Source: Planktothrix paucivesiculata PCC 9631 (GTDB taxonomy: Bacteria; Cyanobacteriota; Cyanobacteriia; Cyanobacteriales; Microcoleaceae). From it: a stretch of 64,000 bases of DNA. Location: positions 424,600-488,599 of the forward strand of contig NZ_LR735018.1 of the NCBI RefSeq assembly GCF_900009265.2, given 5' to 3'. Both the position numbers and the translations under genes were made by a program. Of this stretch, positions 35,701-44,174 are shown in pieces (positions within the stretch are counted from its first letter, which is position 1; every line of letters begins with the position of its first letter). A model generated the notes under the pieces. That model was not told the origin of the DNA. It was given only the letters and a program-made list of their open reading frames with translations, and ran no database searches.

Positions 35701-38650
35701 GGTAACAACCGATCAAGGAAATACCGGTAGTGGTGGCCCGCAACAAACGGCGAGTACAATTGCGATTAATCAACCCAACCTGCCACCAAATGCAGTAAAT
35801 GACAGTGTAGTGGGAACACAAAACGTACTCTTGACGATCGCCTCCTCAACTCTACTGGCTAATGATACCGATCCCGATAATGATCCCTTAACCATTACTC
35901 AAGTAAGCGATCCGATTAATGGGACAGTGACTCTGAATAATAGTAATGTTCTATTTACTCCTGCCGCTAATCATACTGGGCCAGCGAGTTTCCTCTATAC
36001 TATTAGTGATGGGAATGGGGGAACCAGCAGCGCCACGGTGGATGTGACGGTTAATCCCAATAAACCCCCAACCCTAGACTTAGATGGTAGTCAAGCGGGA
36101 AATAATACTCAAGCAACCTTTGAGCAAAGACAGCCGGCCGTTGCGATCGCCAATGCCGCTAATATTGTGATTACCGATCCTGACAATACCACCGCCGAGT
36201 CCTCTACTATTACCTTAACTAACCCCTTGAATGGCAGTTCAGAAAGTTTAGCGGTTAACGGTGTGTTACCTGCGGGGATTACCGCCAGTAGTTATAACAG
36301 CACCACGGGGGTTCTAACTCTAACCGGGAATGCTGCGATCAGTGCTTATCAAACCGCGATCGGACAAATTATCTATAACAATACGGCTAATTCTCCCAAT
36401 ACCGCTACCCGCACAGTGGAGGTGAAGGTAAATGACGGAACCAACAATAGTAATACAGCCGCCAGCACGATTACGGTAATTGCTCTGAATCAGCCTCCGG
36501 TGGCGGTTCCCGACGGCCCAATTTTTGCTAACAATAGCATCCAATTCCCGATTTCTCCCCTAGATAATGATACTGACCTCGATGGAGATATTCTGACTTT
36601 GACCTCGGTGGATAATCCGCCCACCGCCCAAGGTTTAGTAACTCAAGGGGGTTCATTAGTTCAGTACACCCGTTTAGGAACTGCGACGGGGTTGGATAGT
36701 TTCAACTACAGTATGAGTGATGGTCAGGGAGGTACCAGTAGTTCCACCATTACCATTAACCTTTTACCCGTTGCCGATGATAACCCAAACTCAGTAACCG
36801 GAGGTAGTTTTGGCGATAATCTCAATGGTCTGGGCGGAAATGATACCCTAAGTGGTTTGGATGGGAAGGATTCCCTCCGAGGAGATGCAGGGAATGATTT
36901 ACTCCTGGGGGGAAGTGGAACCGACTTGTTACAGGGCGGAATTGGAGACGATATCCTCAACGGGGGTTTAGCCGCCGATAGCATGACGGGAAATGCCGGA
37001 AATGACCAATTCCGTTATGATAGCGCTGATGACGGCGGCGGGTCTGGGTTTAATGCCAGTTCTAATACTGAGATTAAATCCCGAATTGGGAGTAATTTAT
37101 ATGATACAATTACTGACTTTGAAGGGTTGGGGGCTCCGGTTGGAGATCGAATTAGTTTTGCTACAACGGTCATTGCCTCTTTTGTGAGTATTGGAACAGC
37201 CGTACAAACTAATATTACTGCGGATGTGATTCCCGGTACAAATCCCGGTCTATTTGCCTTTAATGATGGTAGTAGCACTTACCTGATTTACGATGGAAAT
37301 GGGGATAATATCACGGGAAATGATTCCCGAATTTTAGCTAAATTAGACAATGTTAATGGAGTTACAACCCTTGATGTGAATGATTTTGCTGGAATTGCTG
37401 GACTGAATCGTTCTCCGATTGTTCCCGGGAATACAACCGTTAATATTAATGAAGATGTGATCACTAATTTAGGGATTGTACCTCCGATTGATCCCGATAA
37501 TGATCCGTTAATTATTACGGTTAATAGTATTCCCGATATTAATAAGGGTATCGTCAGAATTACGGGTCAAACTAACTCGATTATTATTGGTCAAACCTTA
37601 ACCAGCGCTGAAATTAGTCAGGTAGAATTTGTTCCTAAACCCAATATTAGCGGGGCGGCGGGGGTCTTCCTTTATAGTGTTAGTGATGGTCAAAATCCGG
37701 CGGTGAGTCAAACTATAACTATTAGTATCACGGAGATTAATGATCTTCCGATCGCGGTTAATGATGGCCCAATTTTTACGAACAATAGTATTCAATTCGC
37801 TATTTCTCCCCTAGATAATGATAGTGACCCCGATGGCGGGGTTCTCACCTTGACCTCGGTGGATAGTCCACCTACCGCCCAGGGGTTAGTAACTCGAGGG
37901 GGTTCCTTAGTTCAGTACACCCGTTTGGGAACTGCGACCGGGCCAGATACTTTCAACTATATTATTAGTGATGGTCAAGGGGGAACGGCTACGGCTAATA
38001 TTACAATTGACCTCTTACCCGTTGCTGATAATAACCCCAACTCCTTCACCGGAGGTGGTTTTAGCGATAACCTCAATGGTCTGGGTGGCAATGATACCCT
38101 AAGCGGTTTGGATGGCAATGATACCCTGCGAGGAGATGCTGGGAATGATAGTTTATCGGGAGGAAGTGGAAACGATCTGTTACAGGGCGGAACTGGAAAC
38201 GATACACTTCAGGGCGGTTTAGGACGGGATAGCTTAAGTGGTAGTCTTGGAGAAAAAGACCTGTTTATTTATACGGACTCCCTAGATGGGGGTGGTATCG
38301 GATTTAATGCGGTGGGAACAGGAATTAATGCTCAAATTGGTAGTGGTTTCTATGATTCTATTAACAATTTTGAGGGTTTCGGTCAGGTTGGAGGCGATCA
38401 AATTGGTTTATCTACCAGTTTAATTGCGGGTACTACTAATATTCTGCTGACGGTACAAACCAATCTTTCAACAAATGTTCTATCGGGAAATAGCCCAGGT
38501 CTATTTGCCTTTGATAGTGGTAAGGATACCTACTTAATTTATGATGGCAATGGCAATAATTTAACCGGGAATGATTCTCGAATTCTGGCTAAGTTAGAAG
38601 GAGTTACGGGTGTAACAACCCTAAATCCTGATGATGTAATCCTGTTCTAA
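32711..38650 (+). CDS. RTX / cadherin-like calcium-binding surface protein 2
   Basis: The 1979-residue acidic protein is a paralogue of its upstream neighbour, sharing MTSSVINT and a TLPGATGGVIFVP-type N-domain. Order: N-domain; PSPT repeats (about 127-185); RTX block (about 195-450); PEPT and TTTPP linkers (about 551-656); a string of cadherin-like domains (about 660-1390) that includes two copies of an LDLxxSQxGNN domain; a short RTX block (about 1395-1440); more cadherin-like domains; and a last RTX block plus C-terminal module (about 1850-1979). The last ~295 residues duplicate about 1265-1560. It is probably a type I secreted surface or matrix protein. Only 103 bp separate it from the first RTX gene. 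Confidence 0.88.
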   Translation: MTSSVINTTPANLALRVLPSNDLYNTGSSVLIFATSIPGRFETFPADVQSFVPLSNGIGTTLPGATGGVIFVPREPILEAISIETNTPIYLAETETGQFQSLNGEITGDVQTGPAGSFIFTPDGFSPETPAPTATPSPTDAPSPTETPSPTATPSPTATPSPTDAPSPTETPSPTATPSPEPQARPIQIQGAGTGTESDDTIIGSGQNDTIAGLEGNDTIFGLGGNDLLQGDAGQDQINGNEGNDAIVGGSEDDCLRGGQGDDLIFGDAGNDLAFGDRDNDTLNGGAGADTMYGGQGNDSIRGGGDDDLLYGDKGNDMVSGDTGNDTVFGADGDDILYGNSGQDFLNGGAGNDQLFGGGDDDSLVGGQGVDILYGDLGNDTLSGGDDNDQLFGNAGDDVLNGDDGADSLYGGAGEDILNAGKGRDFLSGDAGNDLLAGEAGVDTLTGGTGDDIFVLGYVITQAPNGGSFITGTTGGTSVDLADIVTDFTTNDKIGLSGGLTFQDLEIAQGQASNASNTIIRDKNTGEFLAVLQGVSASVLTEDSFVLDPTVPLPPTPEPTPTPEPTPTPEPTPEPTPEPTPTPEPTPTPPTTTPPTTTPPTTTPPTTTPPTTTPPTTTPPTTTPPTTTPPTSSPTTPPPPPPPIPSQPTRPPVEPPTPAILAMENDTVSGLQNTLLDIPDSTIIVNDTGVGLLTITGITEPANGKASLNRNARSITYIPDKNFSGFDIFEYQIRDDNGATGTATVTVNVVSVNEPPILDLSSSQPGNNYSTVFVEGTTPIAITGSVSIIDADDTELTSATITLTNIPDGGIEGLSILGTLPSGITAGAYDPATGIILLTGTAPIASYETALSQVVYSNSSQNPNPQNRVINVVVSDRQDDSNIPTSTITVDAVNDPPVNTVPGSQAANGNEPIIFSQADGNQISISDPDAGVNPVQVTLTASTGTLTLGTTPNNVTISGDGTTTITLVGRIDNINTALDGLTFTPPPAFTTSATLQVVTTDQGNTGSGGPQQTASTIAINQPNLPPNAVNDSVVGTQNVLLTIASSTLLANDTDPDNDPLTITQVSDPINGTVTLNNSNVLFTPAANHTGPASFLYTISDGNGGTSSATVDVTVNPNKPPTLDLDGSQAGNNTQATFEQRQPAVAIANAANIVITDPDNTTAESSTITLTNPLNGSSESLAVNGVLPAGITASSYNSTTGVLTLTGNAAISAYQTAIGQIIYNNTANSPNTATRTVEVKVNDGTNNSNTAASTITVIALNQPPVAVPDGPIFANNSIQFPISPLDNDTDLDGDILTLTSVDNPPTAQGLVTQGGSLVQYTRLGTATGLDSFNYSMSDGQGGTSSSTITINLLPVADDNPNSVTGGSFGDNLNGLGGNDTLSGLDGKDSLRGDAGNDLLLGGSGTDLLQGGIGDDILNGGLAADSMTGNAGNDQFRYDSADDGGGSGFNASSNTEIKSRIGSNLYDTITDFEGLGAPVGDRISFATTVIASFVSIGTAVQTNITADVIPGTNPGLFAFNDGSSTYLIYDGNGDNITGNDSRILAKLDNVNGVTTLDVNDFAGIAGLNRSPIVPGNTTVNINEDVITNLGIVPPIDPDNDPLIITVNSIPDINKGIVRITGQTNSIIIGQTLTSAEISQVEFVPKPNISGAAGVFLYSVSDGQNPAVSQTITISITEINDLPIAVNDGPIFTNNSIQFAISPLDNDSDPDGGVLTLTSVDSPPTAQGLVTRGGSLVQYTRLGTATGPDTFNYIISDGQGGTATANITIDLLPVADNNPNSFTGGGFSDNLNGLGGNDTLSGLDGNDTLRGDAGNDSLSGGSGNDLLQGGTGNDTLQGGLGRDSLSGSLGEKDLFIYTDSLDGGGIGFNAVGTGINAQIGSGFYDSINNFEGFGQVGGDQIGLSTSLIAGTTNILLTVQTNLSTNVLSGNSPGLFAFDSGKDTYLIYDGNGNNLTGNDSRILAKLEGVTGVTTLNPDDVILF
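34481..34600 (+). repeat. 15-bp coding minisatellite (TTTPP x8)
   Basis: Eight tandem 15-bp units of the form ACNACAACTCCACCA encode TTTPP repeats in frame in the second RTX gene. They differ only at the third base of the first codon and once in the CCG of the last unit. Preceding PEPT and PTPT codons form a longer imperfect array from about 34370. Confidence 0.95.
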
Positions 38651-38664
38651 TATGATCTCCCCCC

Positions 38665-38705
38665 CCCCGTAGAGACTTTGCATGCAACGTCTCTACGGGG
38701 TTTTT
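38665..38705. terminator. Strong intrinsic terminator
   Basis: CCCCGTAGAGAC (38665-38676) and GTCTCTACGGGG (38689-38700) form a perfect 12-bp stem with a TGCATGCA-containing loop and a T5 run after it. It ends the RTX operon and, read in reverse, is also placed to end the convergent gene at 38709. Confidence 0.9.
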
Positions 38706-38708
38706 AAA

Positions 38709-39311
38709 TTACTGATTAGGTGTATTCAGTTCCAAATCAACAGAATTTTCCTGCTCCAATTTCACAACATTTTCAGGAGGAGTTAAACAGGTTTTTAAGA
38801 GTTGATCAACTCCTAAATTTGTACTAGCTTGGTTCATACCCACAACGCAATTTGAGAAAGTTTCGGGTAACACACTCCGACGACAGCTATCAAGAACATT
38901 GAACGGATCGGATGAGCTAGTATTTAAGCTAATATTAACTACACAATTCGCTAATTCATCGGGACGTCGAACCTGTAGACAACCGGATAGAATTTGTTCT
39001 ACGGGTAGGGCGGCTACATTTCTTTGCATTTGGGTGACACAATATCCCATATTCCGGGGCCGTGATGCCATTCCACAGCCTTGAGTTGCTAACTCCACCG
39101 ATAGCCCGGCCGCCACTAACTGTTGGGTGCAGTTTCTATAGTCCTGTCGGCGAATTAAGACAAAGGAAGGAAACGCCTCAGCAGGAGTCACGGGAACAAA
39201 TAGGGGGAACAAACTCACCGTCGCCACTAAGGATAACCAACGCTGATGGCGTGGGAGGTTGGTCAGAAGTGCTTTTTTTAATCCAGAAAACATCACAATA
39301 GAAAGATTCAT
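38709..39311 (-). CDS. Secreted protein with paired-cysteine repeats
   Basis: The 200-residue protein has an N-terminal hydrophobic signal (WLSLVATVSLFPLFVPV with probable cleavage after AEA near residue 47). The mature part is built from four roughly 38-residue repeats, each with a pair of cysteines: NCTQQL...TQGC, YCVTQM...SGC, NCVVNI...DSC and NCVVGM...KTC. The pattern C-x(16-20)-L-x(3)-C suggests four stacked disulfide-bonded helical hairpins. The family is not one I can name. It is convergent with the RTX genes and may be envelope-associated. Confidence 0.7.
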   Translation of the reverse strand: MNLSIVMFSGLKKALLTNLPRHQRWLSLVATVSLFPLFVPVTPAEAFPSFVLIRRQDYRNCTQQLVAAGLSVELATQGCGMASRPRNMGYCVTQMQRNVAALPVEQILSGCLQVRRPDELANCVVNISLNTSSSDPFNVLDSCRRSVLPETFSNCVVGMNQASTNLGVDQLLKTCLTPPENVVKLEQENSVDLELNTPNQ

Positions 39312-39475
39312 AGCTGTTTCAAGTTTTGCACAATGATATCATGGGTTAGCAGTTGACCGTTGATAGTTGCTCAACATCATCTTTAACACTCCCTGGCGTG
39401 AATGCAGGGTGATTTTTTTTCTCGTTCTATAGATCGTCTATCCTAGAAATCAAACAATGTCAGCATGAAGGGTAT

Positions 39476-42400
39476 ATGGGTGTTACGCGATCGCTCCTTA
39501 AATTAACTATTGGTACTGGGTGCATAGTCGGTGGCTTGGCATTTCCGCCACTCCTGGCAGCCGATGGGATCGTTTGGGGGACAATCTTGGCGACTGCTTT
39601 AGCCAGTGTTGCTGCTGGGAATACTGCTAATGCCATTGATGCCTTAATCGACAAGAAAGATGGCGATCGCATATCATTGCAGAATCAAGATTTAACTAAA
39701 GCAGTAGGAAAAGCGATCGCAGCCGTCATCACCCTAGCAGCCCTTCAAAACCAAGGCAAAACCCACGACAACCTAGAAAAAATTGCCAGCCAAGCTACAA
39801 ATAATTGGGTGAAAATTGCTCAACAGGAACTCACCCAGCAACGCTATCCCCAATTAAGAGAAGCCAAACTCGACCAATTCCTCACCCCAGAAGAATACAG
39901 CCTCACCCAAGATGGCAACCTCACCCCCCAAGAATGGCAGGATATTTTCATCCGCTTAAACATGGCAGCCTGTAAAGGGGGTGGCTTTAAACTCCCGCCA
40001 GAAGTCTATCCCCAAGTAGCCGAATTACTCCATACCACCTTCCCCAAAGCTTTAAGAGAAACCCTCAAAGAAGACTTTGCTAACGATGGCAAAGCTTTTG
40101 CCGGATTAACCTTGCAGTTACTCACGGGAATGAAAGCGGAACTGACACAACTGCGAAACACCAATCTAGCGGTGAATGCCACCGAATTAACGCAAATTCT
40201 CCAACAGTTCCAGCAGTTAGAAACCCAGTTACGGGGAACCGTCGCCCAGCAGCAGGCATTTTTTAGCCAAATTTCCCAGGACATAGATTCTGGTTTTGCC
40301 GAAGTCTGTCAACAGTTGGGAGTGATGGAAACCAATATCACCGGATTGTTACAGAATTTAGAGAAAAGACTAGATGCTTTAGATGAAAAGCTGACGAGAC
40401 TGGAAGCACCGAGGGGGCGGCAGTTATCGAAACATGAGTATCGCAACCGTCAGGTGTTATTGTCTCAGATGGGGACTGAAGTTGAAAGCCGTTTAGCACA
40501 GTCGTTACACCATGCGGTTTTGCTGAATTTAGGCAAAGAACAGCAACCCCATCAAGTGCAACGCCCTTGGGATGTTTCCGTGAAGGTGGGGGAAGCGCGA
40601 TCGTTTCAGTTACCCTCACAGACGAATATTCTGGAGGTGTTTGAGAATCCAGCCATTAACGGCAAGTTTCTGATTTTGGGAAAACCGGGAGGTGGGAAAA
40701 CCACGACGTTGTTAGAGTTAGCTCAAGCCTTGGTTGAGCGTGCCCAGACGGATAGCGATGCACCCATCCCCGTAATTTTAGAGCTTTCGGCATGGCAGAC
40801 AGTTACAAAAAGAAAGTTTTTACCTTTTGGAGAGAAAGAAAAATACGACCCTTCAATCAAGGAGTGGATTCTCTCTCAGCTTTGGAGTAAGGGAGTTAGT
40901 CAGGAAATCGGAGAGCAGTGGATTCGGGATAAAGAGTTAGTGCTGCTTTTGGATGGTTTGGATGAGTTGCCATCGGAACGTCAGGCGAAGTGTGTCCAGG
41001 CAATTAATAAGTTTTTAGATAGTGAATTTTCTCCTCTGCATTTGGTGGTAAACAGTCGCAAGGAGGAGTATGAGGAATATGAGGAAGTTCTGCACTTAAA
41101 TGGTGCGATTTGTTTGGAAGATTTGAGTGTAGAGCAAATGCGTCATTATTTCGCCAGTGTCAATCTTGGGGAGTTCTGGGAGAGTATTAAGGATTCTGAG
41201 AAGATTGTCAATTTTATTCGTCAGCCTTTATTTTTGGCCATTACAAGTATTGCTTATCAGCAGATTGATGTTGAGGAGTGGAGAAACTGTAATACAGAAG
41301 AAAAAGCTATTGATTATTTGCTTGGTATTTATCGAGTGGAAAGGCTTCGCAAAACATCAAAAAGCAAATGGTACTCCAGAAAGCAACCTTTGGCTTGGAA
41401 GTCTCAAAATATTCTAATACAATTAGCTCAATATCTGGATAAAACGCAAAATCCCAAAAAAGAATTTAGAGTAGACGGATTACAAGGATACATTTTACCA
41501 GAAAAAAAAAGAAATATTCATATATTGTTAATTTTTTCTCTTTCCTTCTTAATTTTCTTCTCTGTAGTCTTATTTACCCCTAGAGATTATCAGATTTCAA
41601 TTCCAATGGTTGATGATATCCTCATTGGATTTCCCCTAGGATTTATTCTTTTTTTGATAATTGGGATGCTAGGAGCATTCGCATTTGTATGTCCTATATG
41701 GTTCATTATATTTGGTGTACGTCTCGTCATGTATGTCAATTCCTTAGCAAAAGGAATAAATGTTATTATGAGGGCTATTGTTGTGTCAATAGCAAGTATT
41801 ATTTTTCTAATAATTACTCTATTTTTCATAATATCATGGCTTGCAATTGTTCCTTTTATTTGGAATTTATGGGTGATGATGAATCAAACAAATCCTTTAC
41901 TTTGGAGTATAGGATGGAATGTAACAATGAAAGCATTTATTCTTGTATTGCTAATGATAGTTTTTGTTTTCTGGGGAGGAAACTACTCTAACTGGAAAGG
42001 GGAGCTTTTTTTCTTCCAGCTAAAAAAATTTAATCCATTAGGTCTACTTTTAGCTTGGTTTTGGACAGCATTTGCTGTTGTTTTTGTTGTGTTTTTTAAC
42101 TTCTTTTTGCCAAACTCGCTTGCTCTTGTAGTTCAAGGAAATAATAGTTGGTTAGTCTGGATTATTTCGCTTGGTACTGGTTTTGGAATTCTGGTAGGAT
42201 TTTTGTACGAAGATAAAATTACAAGCAGACCTAACAATATATTTTTAACCTCGTTTCTCGGCTCTATTGTTTTCTTTACAGTAGGAATGCTTTCAGGATT
42301 TATTCCCAGCTTAAACATGGGGATTATTACAGCACTGGGCAATGGGACTATTATAGGATTAATTTTCAGTTCGTTAGCATGGTGGGGTTGCATAGAATAC

Positions 42401-42571
42401 CTTGCACTACGCCTTATCCTTGGGTTGAGTGGCTATATGCCTTGGAATATAACCCGCTTCCTCGACTACTGTACAGAACGCCTAATCCTGCAACGAGTCG
42501 GCAACCGCTACCGCTTCATCCATCGCCTCGTTCAAGAACACTTCGCCAACCTAGAAATCCAAAAAGAGTAA
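39476..42571 (+). CDS. NACHT-family STAND ATPase with multi-pass membrane C-terminus
   Basis: The 1031-residue protein has a hydrophobic N-terminal stretch (about 5-45), a helical or coiled-coil region (about 200-310) and a NACHT NTPase (about 395-560). Walker A is GKPGGGKT with Lys408. The Walker B region is LVLLLDGLDELP with Asp493, followed by VVNSRKEEYEEY. After a linker the chain enters the membrane about nine times between residues 680 and 1000 and ends with RFIHRLVQEHFANL, a tail seen in many cyanobacterial NACHT proteins. NACHT proteins in bacteria often act in antiviral defence by abortive infection; a pore-forming or membrane-sensing role is inference. The membrane part looks markedly more AT-rich than the N-terminal half. 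Confidence 0.88.
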   Translation: MGVTRSLLKLTIGTGCIVGGLAFPPLLAADGIVWGTILATALASVAAGNTANAIDALIDKKDGDRISLQNQDLTKAVGKAIAAVITLAALQNQGKTHDNLEKIASQATNNWVKIAQQELTQQRYPQLREAKLDQFLTPEEYSLTQDGNLTPQEWQDIFIRLNMAACKGGGFKLPPEVYPQVAELLHTTFPKALRETLKEDFANDGKAFAGLTLQLLTGMKAELTQLRNTNLAVNATELTQILQQFQQLETQLRGTVAQQQAFFSQISQDIDSGFAEVCQQLGVMETNITGLLQNLEKRLDALDEKLTRLEAPRGRQLSKHEYRNRQVLLSQMGTEVESRLAQSLHHAVLLNLGKEQQPHQVQRPWDVSVKVGEARSFQLPSQTNILEVFENPAINGKFLILGKPGGGKTTTLLELAQALVERAQTDSDAPIPVILELSAWQTVTKRKFLPFGEKEKYDPSIKEWILSQLWSKGVSQEIGEQWIRDKELVLLLDGLDELPSERQAKCVQAINKFLDSEFSPLHLVVNSRKEEYEEYEEVLHLNGAICLEDLSVEQMRHYFASVNLGEFWESIKDSEKIVNFIRQPLFLAITSIAYQQIDVEEWRNCNTEEKAIDYLLGIYRVERLRKTSKSKWYSRKQPLAWKSQNILIQLAQYLDKTQNPKKEFRVDGLQGYILPEKKRNIHILLIFSLSFLIFFSVVLFTPRDYQISIPMVDDILIGFPLGFILFLIIGMLGAFAFVCPIWFIIFGVRLVMYVNSLAKGINVIMRAIVVSIASIIFLIITLFFIISWLAIVPFIWNLWVMMNQTNPLLWSIGWNVTMKAFILVLLMIVFVFWGGNYSNWKGELFFFQLKKFNPLGLLLAWFWTAFAVVFVVFFNFFLPNSLALVVQGNNSWLVWIISLGTGFGILVGFLYEDKITSRPNNIFLTSFLGSIVFFTVGMLSGFIPSLNMGIITALGNGTIIGLIFSSLAWWGCIEYLALRLILGLSGYMPWNITRFLDYCTERLILQRVGNRYRFIHRLVQEHFANLEIQKE

Positions 42572-42657
42572 AAAATTGGGAGTAAAAATCAATTGAACTT
42601 TGAAATTTTAGGAGAAATTCATCACATTAAAATCATTTATATTTTGGAGTAAAGATT

Positions 42658-42870
42658 ATGCAATTTGTCGTTTGCATCAATAACAAAGACTATTCAGCTT
42701 CCTGAGAAATTCGCAAAATTTATCAAGTTTTACTCGACCCTCAAGCCAACAATCATCAAATGATTCGCGTCATTGATGAATCTGGAGAAGACTACCTATA
42801 CCCCAGTCATTATTTTATGGCCATAGAGTTATCAGAACCCCTCCAACAAGCTCTTGCTACCTGCCTCTAA
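42658..42870 (+). pseudogene. Small conserved-type gene broken by a TGA stop
   Basis: A 70-codon frame starts at ATG 42658 after TTGGAG and reads MQFVVCINNKDYSAS, then TGA at 42703-42705, then EIRKIYQVLLDP through IRVIDESGEDYLYPSHYFMA to a normal TAA at 42868. Both halves share one frame, so a single substitution or a readthrough would restore it. The second half resembles a small family frequent in cyanobacteria near toxin-antitoxin genes. No function is known. Confidence 0.75.
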
Positions 42871-42879
42871 AATCAACCC

Positions 42880-42917
42880 AGAAACCGGGTTTGGTGCAAA
42901 GAAACCCGGTTTCTGCG
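42880..42917. repeat. Paired AGAAACCSGGTTT repeats forming a hairpin
   Basis: AGAAACCGGGTTTGG and AAGAAACCCGGTTTCT lie 6 bp apart in opposite reading, so they can pair into a long stem. This is another member of the family at 1623-1722, located between a broken gene and the AbrB-type antitoxin gene. Confidence 0.75.
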
Positions 42918-42975
42918 CGATACAACTTTCGCGCTAAAATATCGCCAAAACCATACCTACAAAAAAATTCCTACC

Positions 42976-43221
42976 ATGCTCAGTGCAACTGTCACCGAGA
43001 CCGGACAAATTACCCTTCCTCAAGAAATTCGCGATCGCCTGAAACTGGTTAACGGCAGTAAAATCAGCTTCATTATTGATGAAGACGGACAAGTTAAACT
43101 CTTTCCCCTGAATGTTCCTGTCCAAGAGCTATCAGGAATCCTACACCGACCGGGTATGAAAAAAGCTACTCTCAAAGAAATGGACATTGCTATCTCTGAG
43201 GGAGCCAATGATTGGACTTGA
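42976..43221 (+). CDS. AbrB/MazE-type antitoxin
   Basis: The 81-residue protein has an N-terminal SpoVT/AbrB DNA-binding fold (ATVTETGQITLPQEIRDRL, about residues 4-22, then SKISFIIDEDGQVKLFP) and a C-terminal toxin-binding tail (HRPGMKKATLKEMDIAISEG). It is the antitoxin half of a VapB/VapC-like pair and would repress its own operon. The toxin start codon (43208) overlaps its last codons, but the toxin gene is internally deleted, so this antitoxin has no intact partner in cis. Confidence 0.88.
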   Translation: MLSATVTETGQITLPQEIRDRLKLVNGSKISFIIDEDGQVKLFPLNVPVQELSGILHRPGMKKATLKEMDIAISEGANDWT

Positions 43222-43362
43222 TACTAATATCCTTATAAACAAGGTAGAGCCGATTTTTCTGATTATTTAATTGGAGCGATCGCCCGTCAAGCAGGTTGTA
43301 CAGAAACAGTGAGTTTTGATAGCAAGCTGAAAGTAGAAAAAGGTTTTCGTTGCATAGAGTAG
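43208..43362 (+). pseudogene. PIN-domain toxin remnant with large internal deletion
   Basis: The frame opens MIGLDTNILIN, the normal beginning of a VapC PIN domain with its first catalytic Asp, and overlaps the antitoxin gene by 14 bp. Right after it the sequence jumps to the C-terminal part in another frame: GRADFSDYLIGAIARQAGC, then ETVSFDSKLKV and GFRCIE before TAG at 43360. About 85 central residues are missing. The remnant is non-functional. Confidence 0.8.
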
Positions 43363-43379
43363 CGATCGCCCTCGTTCAA

Positions 43380-43455
43380 GTACCGAGAAACCGTTTTTCT
43401 GCGCTGGTTTCTGCATCCTAACCAAGACTTGCTCAAAAAACCCGGTTTCTTTAGA
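43380..43455. repeat. Degenerate AGAAACCGGTTTCT repeat cluster
   Basis: GAGAAACCGTTTTTCT, CTGGTTTCTGCA and AAAACCCGGTTTCTTTAGAA follow each other between the toxin remnant and rpsD. They are decayed members of the same palindromic family found at 1623 and 42880. Confidence 0.65.
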
Positions 43456-43541
43456 AGCACGAGACTAGCTATGAAATATTGATTAGATACATACTATAAT
43501 AAAAGGTTGGTGCAAAAAATTTTATGCGGAGAAAAAGTTAG

Positions 43542-44150
43542 ATGGCTCGATATAGAGGCCCCCGTCTGAGAATCGTTCGTCGTTTGGGCGATTTACCTGG
43601 ATTAACTCGGAAATCCCCCAGAAAGGCCTATCCCCCTGGACAACACGGCCAAGCCCGTCGTAAACGTTCAGAATACGCAGTCCGGTTAGAAGAAAAACAA
43701 AAACTGCGCTATAACTACGGCGTTTCCGAGCGTCAGTTATTGCGTTATGTCCGTAAAGCTCGTCGCGCCGCCGGTTCCACGGGTCAAGTCTTGCTGCAAA
43801 CCTTGGAAATGCGGTTGGATAACACCATTTTCCGTTTAGGAATGGCCCCCACAATTCCAGCGGCTCGTCAGTTAGTCAGCCATGGTCACGTGACTGTGAA
43901 TGGTCATCGCGTTAATATTCCTAGCTATCAGTGCAGACCCGGTGAAATAATTGGGATCAGAAATACGGAAAAATCCCGTGAATTGGTCAAAGCCAATTTA
44001 CAATATCCCGGTTTAGCCAACGTTCCTAGCCATCTGGAGTTAGATAAAGCACAACTGACTGCAAAGGTAAATAGCGTCATTGAACGGGAATGGGTGGCTT
44101 TACAAATTAATGAACTGTTAGTCGTTGAATTTTATTCACGTCAAGCCTAA
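43542..44150 (+). CDS. rpsD: 30S ribosomal protein S4
   Basis: The 202-residue protein is a full-length S4 (uS4): [20 protein letters not shown] at the N-terminus, the [18 protein letters not shown] helix, and the S4 RNA-binding domain with [20 protein letters not shown] and [14 protein letters not shown]4 nucleates 30S assembly. It is monocistronic here, as is common in cyanobacteria. An AGCGGAGAAAAAGTTAG-type leader with GGAG precedes the ATG. Confidence 0.98.
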   Translation: MARYRGPRLRIVRRLGDLPGLTRKSPRKAYPPGQHGQARRKRSEYAVRLEEKQKLRYNYGVSERQLLRYVRKARRAAGSTGQVLLQTLEMRLDNTIFRLGMAPTIPAARQLVSHGHVTVNGHRVNIPSYQCRPGEIIGIRNTEKSRELVKANLQYPGLANVPSHLELDKAQLTAKVNSVIEREWVALQINELLVVEFYSRQA

Positions 44151-44174
44151 GAGTTCCTCACCGTTCTATTTTGT

